DNA of 64,000 bases from JBCCXL01 sp039191605 (GTDB lineage: Bacteria; Acidobacteriota; Thermoanaerobaculia; Multivoradales; JAHZIX01). Shown one piece after another: positions 45,264-52,987 of this stretch. Both the position numbers and the translations under genes were made by a program. The stretch covers positions 124,001-188,000 of the forward strand of contig JBCCXL010000007.1 in the NCBI GenBank assembly GCA_039191605.1. Direction: 5' to 3'. The stretch's first letter is position 1, and every line of letters starts with the position of its first letter. The notes under the pieces are model-generated. The model had not been told where the DNA came from, did not search any database, and was given only the letters and a program-made list of their open reading frames with translations.

Positions 45264-46961
45264 TCAGAGATCCGCTAAGTAGCGATGGATGAAGTGCACG
45301 GCGACCGAGCCTTCGCCCACCTCCGCCGCCACTCGCTTGATGCTTTGGTGACGGACATCTCCAGCGACGAAGATTCCCGGTACGGAGGCTTCCAGCAGGT
45401 AGGGAGGTCGCTCCAGAGGCCAGTCTTGTAGCTCCTCCTCACCGAGGTCTGGCCCGGTGAGGAGAAAGCCTCGCTGGTCGAGGGCAACGGCACCCTGGAG
45501 CCAATCGGTGCGGGGCGCGGCGCCGATAAAGACGAAGAGGTAGCGGGTCTCCACCTGCTCGGTGGTCTCGGCGGGCTGCTCTCCCTCAAGCGCCGAGGTC
45601 GAAGCCTTGACGGTGAGCTCCAGCCCCTCCAATCGCTCCTCGCCGAGCGCCTCGCGGATCTCTGTGCGCAGGTGCACGGTGATCGCTGGAGAGGCCTCGA
45701 TTCGATCCACCAGATATTGAGACATCTTGGCGCCGAGGTTGCCGCCTCGAACCAGCATATGCACGTGGGCTCCGCTGTCGGCGAAGTGCAGGGCCGCCTG
45801 GCCGGCAGAGTTGCCGGCGCCCACCATGTACACGTCTTGGTCGCGGCAGCCGGCAGCCTCGGTGAGGGCGGCACCGTAATACACCCCGCGGCCGGCGAGG
45901 TGATCGACCCAGGGCAGCCGGCGCCAGCTGACGCCGGTGGAGAGCATCAGGGCGTGGCAGCTGAGCTGGCTGCCGTCGCTCAGGGTCAGATGTTTGTAGG
46001 GGCCCTCCAGTCGCAGGCTCTCCACCTCCACCGGCGTTAGGACCTCGACCTCGAACTTGCGCGCCTGGGCGGTGGCGCGGCGGGCGAGATCGGCGCCGGA
46101 GAGACCGGAGGGAAAGCCGAGGTAATTCTCGATTCGGCTGGAGGTGCCCGCCTGGCCTCCCGGGGCCTGGCGCTCCAGCAGCACGGTGCGCAGGCCCTCG
46201 GAGCCACCGTAGACCGCCGAGGCGAGGCCCGCCGGGCCCGCGCCGACGATGGCGAGGTCGTAGAAAGGTTGATTGGCGCGGGTGGCGAGACCGACGGCAG
46301 AGGCTAGAGTGCTGGGGGAGGGGCCTTCCAGGATCTCGCCGTCTTGGAGCACCACCAGCGGCAGGGCGAGATCGCTTTCTCGAGAGGACTCAGCTGCCTG
46401 CCGCTGCTCGATGAACTCGGCGGCCTCTGGATCCACCTCGATGTCTTCGAAGCGGTAGGGCACGTGATTGCGGGCCAGGAAGTCTCGCACCTCATGGGAG
46501 GCCACCGACCAGCGATCTCCCACCACTCGCAGGCCGGTGAAGGGGGGGCGGAAGCCCGCCCGCCAGTCGGCGAGAAGGTCGTCGAGCACCGGATAGAGCT
46601 GCTCTTCCGGGGGATCCCAGGGCTTGAGCAGGTAATAGTCCACCTGCGAACGGTTGATCGCGCCGATGGCGGCGTCGGTATCGGCATAGGCGGTAAGCAG
46701 CACTCTCTTGGCGCTCCCGAGCTGGGGAGCCGCTTCTTCCAGGAAGCTGACGCCGTCCATTTCCGGCATCCGCTGATCGCTCAGTACTAGAGCCACGGGC
46801 TCGCGGCGCTGCTGGAGCTCTTGGAGGACAGAGAGGGCGTCCGACGCGCTGGTGGAGCGCACGATGCGGTAGTCGGCACCGTAGCGACGGCGAAGATCAC
46901 GGGCTACAGCCCGCAACACCTGGGGTTCGTCATCGACGGCAAGAATGGCAGCTCGACTCAA
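45264..46961 (-). CDS. Response regulator fused to thioredoxin-reductase-like flavoprotein lacking CxxC
   Basis: The protein has 565 residues. The receiver domain (1-130) has acidic residues D10, D11, phospho-acceptor D62, T90 and K113. A glutaredoxin-like fold (about 138-225, VASHEVRDFLARNHVPYRFED) has no cysteine. The FAD/NADPH reductase fold (about 232-565) has GAGPAG, PGGQAGTSSRIENYLGFP, a second dinucleotide site VGAGNSAGQAA, and the C-terminal FVAGDVRHQSIKRVAAEVGEG. The CxxC of thioredoxin reductases is replaced by YYGAALTEAAGC (361-372), leaving one Cys. It cannot reduce thioredoxin by the normal route. The TTG start at 46961 is supported by aggag 6 bases upstream. It is first in the operon with the antiporter and histidine kinase. 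Confidence 0.92.
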   Translation of the reverse strand: MSRAAILAVDDEPQVLRAVARDLRRRYGADYRIVRSTSASDALSVLQELQQRREPVALVLSDQRMPEMDGVSFLEEAAPQLGSAKRVLLTAYADTDAAIGAINRSQVDYYLLKPWDPPEEQLYPVLDDLLADWRAGFRPPFTGLRVVGDRWSVASHEVRDFLARNHVPYRFEDIEVDPEAAEFIEQRQAAESSRESDLALPLVVLQDGEILEGPSPSTLASAVGLATRANQPFYDLAIVGAGPAGLASAVYGGSEGLRTVLLERQAPGGQAGTSSRIENYLGFPSGLSGADLARRATAQARKFEVEVLTPVEVESLRLEGPYKHLTLSDGSQLSCHALMLSTGVSWRRLPWVDHLAGRGVYYGAALTEAAGCRDQDVYMVGAGNSAGQAALHFADSGAHVHMLVRGGNLGAKMSQYLVDRIEASPAITVHLRTEIREALGEERLEGLELTVKASTSALEGEQPAETTEQVETRYLFVFIGAAPRTDWLQGAVALDQRGFLLTGPDLGEEELQDWPLERPPYLLEASVPGIFVAGDVRHQSIKRVAAEVGEGSVAVHFIHRYLADL

Positions 46962-47336
46962 GTCGCTCTCCTGATGCTGGTACTTGATCTGAAGACTGTG
47001 GAGGGGAGAAGGATGAACCTACGAGTTCAATGATCGCATACCTGTCAAGCCCCTCGGCGAGGGGCCCGGCGTCAGCGCGTCAGCTGCCAGACGACACAAC
47101 ACTAACTATCAGGCAATGGTGCGTTAGCGGTCAGGACACCGGTCGAGAGATACAGCGTCACGGGATCGTGACCCGAGCTGACGGCGACCTGGGAGATCCT
47201 CGACCGTGCCCGACGCCGAACTCGTTTTTCGGTGCGCATCTTCGGAGCCCGGGACCCTCGGGCCCGTCGAGTTCCTGCCCTTAATTTCCAGCGCCATGCC
47301 TCCTGCGCGAGAAGCTGGCGATCGGAGACCCCCGCC
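46962..47336. other. Divergent region between the redox operon and the phosphodiesterase gene
   Basis: No gene. A consensus-like TTGACA (minus strand, 47048-47043) lies about 82 bp before the flavoprotein-regulator start, next to a 7-bp hairpin gcccctc-ggc-gaggggc (47049-47065); no good -10 was found at normal spacing. The palindrome may be an operator. The phosphodiesterase side ends with ggag before its ATG. Confidence 0.35.
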
Positions 47337-48836
47337 ATGGCCTATCCTCCAGCTCCTCGTCTTGTTCCGGTACCCAGCCCGCCAACGCCTTGCGGCTCCT
47401 TCGCCTGGCTTCGGGAGTACGCTGCCTCCAACCCTTGCTGCTGCGCCCTTCTGCTGCTCTTCGGCTTTCTGGTTTTTCTCCCGAGCCTGCCGCTGGTTGC
47501 TGAGCAGGAGCTACCGCGGCGGGTGATCCTGGTGTCTGTGGACGGCCTCGAGCCGATCACCTACATCGATCCTGAGGCCCGACAGCTGAAGGTCCCGACC
47601 CTACGGCGGCTGGCTGCCGAAGGGGCCTATGCTTCGGGGCTGATCGGCGTGCTGCCCTCGGTGACCTATCCGTCCCACACCACGCTGATCACCGGCGTGA
47701 CGCCTCGGCTTCACGGGATCGGCAGCAATAAAATCTTCGACCCGCAGGGGCTGAGTGACGGCTCTTGGTATTGGTGGGCCGAGGACATCCTGGTGCCGAC
47801 GCTGGTCTCTGCCGCCGAGGGACAGCATTTGGAGACCGCTTCCGTCGCCTGGCCGGTGAGCGTCGGCCTGGACGCTGATCACCTGCTGCCGGAGTTTTGG
47901 AATCCCGGTTCCCAGCACCCGAACGAGCTGCGTCTCCTCGACGCGCTGTCTTCGCCGGGACTGCGGCGGGCGGTAGAAGGCTGGCGAGATGAGCCCTTCC
48001 CCTATCCCTACACCGACGCCGAGCGTCTGGATACCGCTCTCTATCTCACCGCGGTGCAGCGGCCGGAGCTGCTGCTGCTTCATCTCATCGACACGGACAA
48101 GGCGTCTCACGATGAAGGTCCCGGAAGTGCACACTCGAACCGGGCGGTGGAGCAGGCGGATGCCCGCCTCGGTCAGCTGCTGGACGCGCTGAAGGAGTCT
48201 GCTCTGCCGGGGCAGGAGCTGCTCTTCGTCGTCGCTTCGGATCACGGCTTCCTGAGCATCGACACTCGCTTTCATCCCAACGTCGTGCTGGCGGAGGCTG
48301 GACTTCTGGAGACGGACGACGAGGGCAAGATCAGCAGCTGGCGGGTCTACGCCCACACCGACGCCGGCAGCGCGCAGATCTGGTTCCAGGGCCCCGGTGA
48401 GAAGGAGTTGGTGGAGCACGTCCGAGAGCTTTTCATTCCCTATACTCAGGGACCCGATGCCCCGTTGGAACAGATCCTCGGAGCGGACAGGATTCGAGAA
48501 TTGGGCGGCATCGCTGAGTCCCCGCTGGTACTCGACGCTGCCGAGGGCTTTACCCTCTACGACAACGCCGCGGGAGAGAAGTTCACGCCGTCCAGGTCCA
48601 GGGGAACCCACGGCTATGCCCCGGATCGCTCTGGCCTCGCTGCCTCGCTATTGATCTGGTCTCCGACCCTGAAGCGCCGCGGCGACCTGGGTGAGGTTTC
48701 GATGACTCAGATCGCTCCGACCATCGCGGATTGGCTGGGTCTGAGTCTGGACCCGCGGGCGGACGATCCGCTGGACCTATGGTCACCCCAGACCGCAAGA
48801 ACGCCTACCACCGCTGCGCTTGCCGCGGGGCCCTAG
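47337..48836 (+). CDS. Exported alkaline-phosphatase-superfamily phosphodiesterase
   Basis: The protein has 499 residues from the ATG at 47337, with ggag about 10 bases upstream; the frame is open to 47232. A signal anchor (about 35-55, LLLLFGFLVFLPSLPLVA) leads to a type I phosphodiesterase/nucleotide pyrophosphatase domain. Metal ligands and the nucleophile are visible: VSVDGLEP, the nucleophile Thr in YPSHTTLITG, DTDKASHDEG, ASDHGF and GTHGY. Such ecto-enzymes cleave nucleotides or phosphodiesters outside the cytoplasm, and substrate is not predictable here. It is monocistronic, divergent from the redox operon and followed by a 14-bp tandem repeat. Confidence 0.9.
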   Translation: MAYPPAPRLVPVPSPPTPCGSFAWLREYAASNPCCCALLLLFGFLVFLPSLPLVAEQELPRRVILVSVDGLEPITYIDPEARQLKVPTLRRLAAEGAYASGLIGVLPSVTYPSHTTLITGVTPRLHGIGSNKIFDPQGLSDGSWYWWAEDILVPTLVSAAEGQHLETASVAWPVSVGLDADHLLPEFWNPGSQHPNELRLLDALSSPGLRRAVEGWRDEPFPYPYTDAERLDTALYLTAVQRPELLLLHLIDTDKASHDEGPGSAHSNRAVEQADARLGQLLDALKESALPGQELLFVVASDHGFLSIDTRFHPNVVLAEAGLLETDDEGKISSWRVYAHTDAGSAQIWFQGPGEKELVEHVRELFIPYTQGPDAPLEQILGADRIRELGGIAESPLVLDAAEGFTLYDNAAGEKFTPSRSRGTHGYAPDRSGLAASLLIWSPTLKRRGDLGEVSMTQIAPTIADWLGLSLDPRADDPLDLWSPQTARTPTTAALAAGP

Positions 48837-48854
48837 TCTGGCTCGGCACCCTGA

Positions 48855-48896
48855 GCCTCGAACTCTAAGCCTCGAGCCCTGGGCCTCGAACCCTGG
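48855..48896. repeat. 14-bp tandem repeat, three copies
   Basis: Three units of gcctcga(a/g)ccctgg type in a row (48855-48868, 48869-48882, 48883-48896), between the phosphodiesterase stop and the convergent SprT-SymE gene. Too short and without spacers to be a CRISPR. Confidence 0.7.
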
Positions 48897-48984
48897 GTCT
48901 CTGCAGCCAGCGGGTCCTTCATCGTGAGCTCCTAGGCTGGGGGGCCTTGGCCAACGCTGGAGCGTCAAACGCCGACGCCTGATC

Positions 48985-50298
48985 TCAGCGCCGTCGCCGG
49001 ATCACCAGGCGATGCTTTTCCACTTCGATCGCGACGGCACAGCCGATAGTGAATCCGGCCTCATCGAGCCATCTTCCGGCGAGGCGCAGGAGGGGAACCG
49101 GCTCGCCGGGGCGCCAAAGCCCCTGAACCTCCAGGGAGCGTAACTCCATCAGCAGCTCTTGAGAGCTTCTGTCGCTCGCGTCTCCGTTCAAGTAGGGCAG
49201 CGGCCCTTCGGAAGCGGTGAATGTTCGCCGAGGGGCGATCGAATAGTCCCCTGGCTGAGGTCGATTGCTCGCCCTTGGGGCAGTTTCCGCACCCTCGATG
49301 GGAAGGCTTTCATCCTGTTCTAGGTCGACAGATTCCCGCTGTTGAGAGGGGGCATCGCCCGGGGGCCCTAAGGCCCCCTCTCGGGAGTTGCCGGATTCTT
49401 CGGCGATGCCGCCGACGGCTCCCGCTTTTTGCGGAGGTACGGTTTCTCCGTCTACCCGGGAAGCCGATCGATGCAAGGGAGGCTCGTCGAAGAGCGCGCT
49501 TTCATCACCGATGGAGAAAGAGCCAAAGCTGGGGATCTCTCGGGCAACGCCGCAGCGCTTAGGGGCGCACCATTGGGAAGGCTTGGGCACTATCGTGAGA
49601 CAACCCTCCGGCGGAGGATCTGCGACCCCGCTCTCCACCGCATCTTGGAGGGGTAGCGGAGTGACACCGCAACTCCACAACAAGGCAGGAGGGTCGCCTC
49701 GGCGTTCGAAGATGACGGCGTCAGGAGCTAGCGCGTCGAAGAAGTCGAGAAGGCCGGGAGTCGCCTCGGTGATGCCCCAGCCAAAGCGCGAATGTCGCTT
49801 CGCGACTCGGAATCCGACGGTCTCCGCCAGCTTCTTGAAATGCTGGTTGTGATAGCCGCTGTGGGTGGAGTCTCGGCAGCCGCTCAGACCATTGGCGAGG
49901 TGAACCAGGCGGTGGAGAAGGATGGTGAGCACTTCCCGGGGGCCGCGATAGAGGTCGAGGTCCGCGCGCAGGACGATCTCGCAGCCGCGGGGGCGGCGGC
50001 ATTTCCGCCCCGCACCCGCGGGGACCACCCGTAAGGTCGGTGGCAGCGTGAGTAAACGGTCGTCCGGGAAGCGCCTGGCTAGCGCAAAAAAGCAGCGCTC
50101 CAGCTCCTTGCGAACCTTTGCGGCTTCACCTTCAGAAATCAGCAGGCCGGCCAACCCAGAGCCGGCCAACCCAGAGCCGGCCAACTCAGAGCCAGCTAGC
50201 TCTCTACCGAAGAGTGAGGTTTCAGCTTCAGTCTGAGGGGTCCCAGAGTCGGAGGGCGGAGGAGGTGGAAGGGGCGAGGAGGGGTCGGTCTTGATCAT
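48985..50298 (-). CDS. SprT-like domain fused to SymE-like toxin domain, degenerate zinc motif
   Basis: The protein has 437 residues. The N-terminus is Pro-rich, then comes a repeat-encoded ELAGS tract (33-51). A SprT-like domain (about 60-200) has the pattern ILLH-R-LVH-LANG and DSTHSGYHNQHFKKLAETVG, equal to the family's HExxH and GYHN blocks, but the catalytic Glu is Arg (H129-R-L-V-H133). A long Ser/Gly/Glu linker (about 250-370) follows. The last 55 residues, LRSLEVQGLWRPGEPVPLLRL then GRWLDEAGFTIG and VEKHRLVIRRRR, match SymE, an AbrB-fold RNA-associated toxin of E. coli. Both family matches are by eye. It may be a nucleic-acid-binding effector with a dead protease fold, or the Arg may signal a decaying gene. 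It has its own regulated-looking promoter at 50375-50403. Confidence 0.78.
   Translation of the reverse strand: MIKTDPSSPLPPPPPSDSGTPQTEAETSLFGRELAGSELAGSGLAGSGLAGLLISEGEAAKVRKELERCFFALARRFPDDRLLTLPPTLRVVPAGAGRKCRRPRGCEIVLRADLDLYRGPREVLTILLHRLVHLANGLSGCRDSTHSGYHNQHFKKLAETVGFRVAKRHSRFGWGITEATPGLLDFFDALAPDAVIFERRGDPPALLWSCGVTPLPLQDAVESGVADPPPEGCLTIVPKPSQWCAPKRCGVAREIPSFGSFSIGDESALFDEPPLHRSASRVDGETVPPQKAGAVGGIAEESGNSREGALGPPGDAPSQQRESVDLEQDESLPIEGAETAPRASNRPQPGDYSIAPRRTFTASEGPLPYLNGDASDRSSQELLMELRSLEVQGLWRPGEPVPLLRLAGRWLDEAGFTIGCAVAIEVEKHRLVIRRRR
50146..50205. repeat. 15-bp tandem repeat, four units, within the SprT-SymE gene
   Basis: Units gccggccaacccaga (50146-50160, 50161-50175), gccggccaactcaga (50176-50190) and a diverged fourth unit. 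In the minus-strand frame they encode the (S/G)xLAG-type repeats near residues 33-51. Near-identical units suggest recent expansion. Confidence 0.8.
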
Positions 50299-50374
50299 TG
50301 GAAATCACCGCAGGGGAGCTCCAAAGGGAGCGATGATGGAGGCATCGGAGGTATTTTACCGCCTAATTACCGCC

Positions 50375-50403
50375 ATTCTAGCTCGGTTTCGACCGAGCAA
50401 CAA
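50375..50403 (-). promoter_or_regulatory. Promoter with palindromic spacer upstream of the SprT-SymE gene
   Basis: Minus strand: -35 TTGTTG (50403-50398), a 17-bp spacer, -10 TAGAAT (50380-50375). The spacer overlaps a perfect palindrome gctcggt-ttcg-accgagc (50381-50398), the classical place for a repressor operator. Two GGCGGTAA direct repeats, 11 bp apart, lie just after the -10 (50356-50374). The start codon follows about 75 bp downstream. Confidence 0.55.
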
Positions 50404-50593
50404 GGCCTTCGCGAGGGCTAGGGGGCACGGGAGACCGGCTACAGACGAGACATGGGACCCGATCATCAGCCAAAGGGTTGGTCAGGACCTCGTCTTTCTG
50501 GTCGAAAGTTCGGCTCCTCGGTCCGCGCGGTGCATTTCGCCGCTAGGCACGGCATTGTGGCCTTTGGGAGTGGGAGCGATCAGCGTTCGGTGC

Positions 50594-50599
50594 TACCAT
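50594..50599 (+). promoter_or_regulatory. -10-like TACCAT just before lgt (possible leaderless start)
   Basis: TACCAT preceded by TGC (extended -10 form) ends 8 bases before the lgt ATG at 50608, which has no Shine-Dalgarno. No clear -35. Compatible with a leaderless transcript. Confidence 0.35.
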
Positions 50600-50607
50600 C
50601 CCGACGC

Positions 50608-51426
50608 ATGATTTCCGAGCTCTTTTCTTTCGGCTCCTTCGCCGTCTCTCCCTTTGGCATCACCCTGGTGCTGGCCTTCGTCAGCGCCTATTTCCAGTTG
50701 CGTTGGGGGATGACTCGGCTAGGCGTAGGGACCGAGGATGACGCTAGCGCCATTACCCTCGCCGCCGGGGTTGGAGGCATCCTCGGGTCGAAGGTGTATT
50801 ACGCGATCCTGTATGGGGATCCGATGCTCGTCTTCAGCCGCTCAGGCCTGGTTTGGTACGGCGGTTTCCTGCTCGCTACGGTGCTGATTCTCGCGGTGGT
50901 GCGCCAGCGCCGGCTGCCGGCCTGGCCGATGATCGACGCCGCCGCACCGGCTTTGGCCGTGGGATACGGCGTCGGCCGTATCGGCTGCTTCTTGGTGGGG
51001 GACGACTATGGCGTTCCGACCCAGCTCCCGTGGGGAGTCAGCTTTCCCGTCGGCCTTCCCGCCACCACCGCCGGTAATTTGGAGCGCTATTACGGGATCG
51101 AGGTTCCCGGCGCCGCTGCCGGAGATCTGGTGGCGGTACACCCGACCCAGATCTACGAGACGCTGTTGGCCTTCACCATTTGGTGGCTCGGGCGCCGCTG
51201 GTTACGGCAACGAGAGGCGGGGACACGGGGCGTTGGGATGGTGGCGATCCCGGTGTTGGCGCTGCTGGCCATGGAACGCTTCGCGGTGGAGTTCTTTCGC
51301 GCCAAGGATGACCGCTTCTTTGGCGAGACCTTCACCCTGGCGCAGCTGATCAGCGTGGGCATCTTGATCGCCCTTTGGCTCTTGCGTCGTCGTCGCATGC
51401 AGACTCTGCGAGCCGCCGCGGGTTGA
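50608..51426 (+). CDS. lgt: Prolipoprotein diacylglyceryl transferase
   Basis: Transfers diacylglyceryl from phosphatidylglycerol to the lipobox cysteine of prolipoproteins at the inner membrane. The protein has 272 residues from the ATG at 50608; an open extension to 50452 is not conserved. Seven membrane segments are expected. Motifs: WYGGFLLATV, the Lgt signature region GYGVGRIGCFLVGDDYG (Asn of the usual GRIGNF replaced by Cys, as in some other lineages), VHPTQIYE, and an RF..EFFR segment near the C-terminus. The window encodes several lipoproteins that would be its substrates. thiD follows on the same strand after 52 bp. Confidence 0.92.
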   Translation: MISELFSFGSFAVSPFGITLVLAFVSAYFQLRWGMTRLGVGTEDDASAITLAAGVGGILGSKVYYAILYGDPMLVFSRSGLVWYGGFLLATVLILAVVRQRRLPAWPMIDAAAPALAVGYGVGRIGCFLVGDDYGVPTQLPWGVSFPVGLPATTAGNLERYYGIEVPGAAAGDLVAVHPTQIYETLLAFTIWWLGRRWLRQREAGTRGVGMVAIPVLALLAMERFAVEFFRAKDDRFFGETFTLAQLISVGILIALWLLRRRRMQTLRAAAG

Positions 51427-51478
51427 TGCGGCGACGATACGATCGAAGACCTTCGTCGGCCGACTTGAGGCTTCCGGG

Positions 51479-52402
51479 TTGAAGGATTCAGCGGGATCCC
51501 CGCAAGGGGTAGGCGCTTCGGGCCTCGCACCGCGATTGCCGGGGGCGCCGCCTCGTGTATTGACCATCGCCGGCTCCGACTCTGGGGGCGGTGCCGGAAT
51601 TCAGGCAGATCTCAAGACCTTCGACGCCTTCGGCGTGTACGGCATGAGCGCGATTACCGCGATCACCGCTCAGAACACGCTGGAAGTCACCGCCGTGGAG
51701 GAGATCCCCGTGGCGGTGGTCGAGGCTCAGATCGACGCCGTGGCAGAAGACTTGGGATTCGACGCGGTCAAGATCGGCATGCTTTCCTCGGTTCCACTGG
51801 TCGAGGCGGTCGCCGGGCGACTCGAGTTTTGGCTCCAGGGCGGCGAGGGCTTTCCCATCGTGCTGGATCCAGTGATGATCGCGAAGAGCGGTACGGCGCT
51901 GCTGCGACCGGAGGCGGTGGATGCCCTGATGCAGCGCCTGGTTCCGCTGGCGACGGTGGTGACGCCGAATCTACCGGAAGCCCAGCGCATGACCGGGCTG
52001 CCCACCGACAGCCAGCAACAGCGTCTGGCGGCGGCTCGGGCTCTGCTGGAGCGAATCGACCGCGCCGGGGCGAGGCGCAGTGACGGCACCAGCAGAGGTG
52101 TGGTGATCAAGGGCGGTCACGGGGAAGGCGAAGAGCTGGTGGATCTTCTTGTCGAGCGCAGCCAAGGCGGCGAGGAGCGGACGCATCGCATCCTGGGGCG
52201 CAGGGTCTCTACCCGATCGACCCATGGCACCGGTTGTACACTTTCGTCAGCGATCGCGGCATCTCTCGCTTTAGGCAAGCCTCTTGCAGAAGCGGTGGAG
52301 GGCTCTGTGGCTTATGTCCGCGGCGCCATCGCGGCCGCCTTCCCCCTCGGCTCAGGCCATGGCCCGGTAGATCATCTCTATCGGCTACGCCAGCGAAGAT
52401 AA
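51479..52402 (+). CDS. thiD: Hydroxymethylpyrimidine/phosphomethylpyrimidine kinase
   Basis: Phosphorylates HMP and HMP-P in thiamine biosynthesis. The protein has 307 residues, ribokinase-like: TIAGSDSGGGAGIQADLKT near residue 30, DPVMIAKSG, VTPNLPEA, VVIKGGHGEGEELVDLL and the anion-hole motif STHGTGCTLSSAIAA. The start is uncertain: TTG at 51479 with tgagg 8 bases upstream gives a 25-residue non-conserved leader, slightly longer than typical (about 265 residues). It is the only thiamine gene here and is probably read with lgt. Confidence 0.92.
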   Translation: MKDSAGSPQGVGASGLAPRLPGAPPRVLTIAGSDSGGGAGIQADLKTFDAFGVYGMSAITAITAQNTLEVTAVEEIPVAVVEAQIDAVAEDLGFDAVKIGMLSSVPLVEAVAGRLEFWLQGGEGFPIVLDPVMIAKSGTALLRPEAVDALMQRLVPLATVVTPNLPEAQRMTGLPTDSQQQRLAAARALLERIDRAGARRSDGTSRGVVIKGGHGEGEELVDLLVERSQGGEERTHRILGRRVSTRSTHGTGCTLSSAIAASLALGKPLAEAVEGSVAYVRGAIAAAFPLGSGHGPVDHLYRLRQRR

Positions 52403-52987
52403 GACTGGAACACAGGATTGAGCTCAAGAGGGGAGGGGTTCGACGCCCGCGCCAGCAGGGGAAGGGGCCCTCAGGCGAAGATCGGCTGCGATCACGAAGG
52501 TCTTCGAAGGTCCCTTACCTACCTTGAATGTGACGGCTCGAAATGAGACTGCCTGGAAGATGACCGTCCTCAATCTGGACGCACCGTCCTCACTGAAGGA
52601 CAGCTTCGCCGACGACGAGCCGTCTGGAGTCAGGCTGCGTCCAGCGAGATCGGCCTACGTCCAGGATCCCGCCGTCTTCGTACCTTCTCTTCGAGACTCT
52701 CTGGGTCAGTGAGAGTTCCTTGGCTCGATAGCTCACAGCCCCAGCTCGTAGCCCCCCTCATGCTTTTGACTGCTTGAATTTGAACATCCGCGCTCTGCCT
52801 TCGGTCATCGGGACTCATCGATGATCGCCTTGGAGAGCGCTCGGATCTTGCCCGCCAAGCGCCCGTGGAGGCTCTCGAGAGCGAAACGGAGCACGGTCAC
52901 CGAGGCCACTCTCACCAGAGCCACGGTCATCGGGGCTAGATCTTTCCTTCCACCGGCCTTTTCGGAGGCCTGTACCTAGGCTGGACC
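52403..52987. other. Intergenic region upstream of the VWFA cluster
   Basis: Nearly 600 bp without a supportable gene; frames such as 52524-52712 plus have no ribosome binding site or familiar sequence. The end has ggcc-ttttcgga-ggcc and TAGGCT about 5 bases before the first VWFA ATG, which lacks a Shine-Dalgarno. Confidence 0.3.

Noticed and set aside
50146..50205. Possible CRISPR-like repeats
   Set aside because: Units are 15 bp, directly adjacent without spacers, and in frame inside a gene; a coding tandem repeat.
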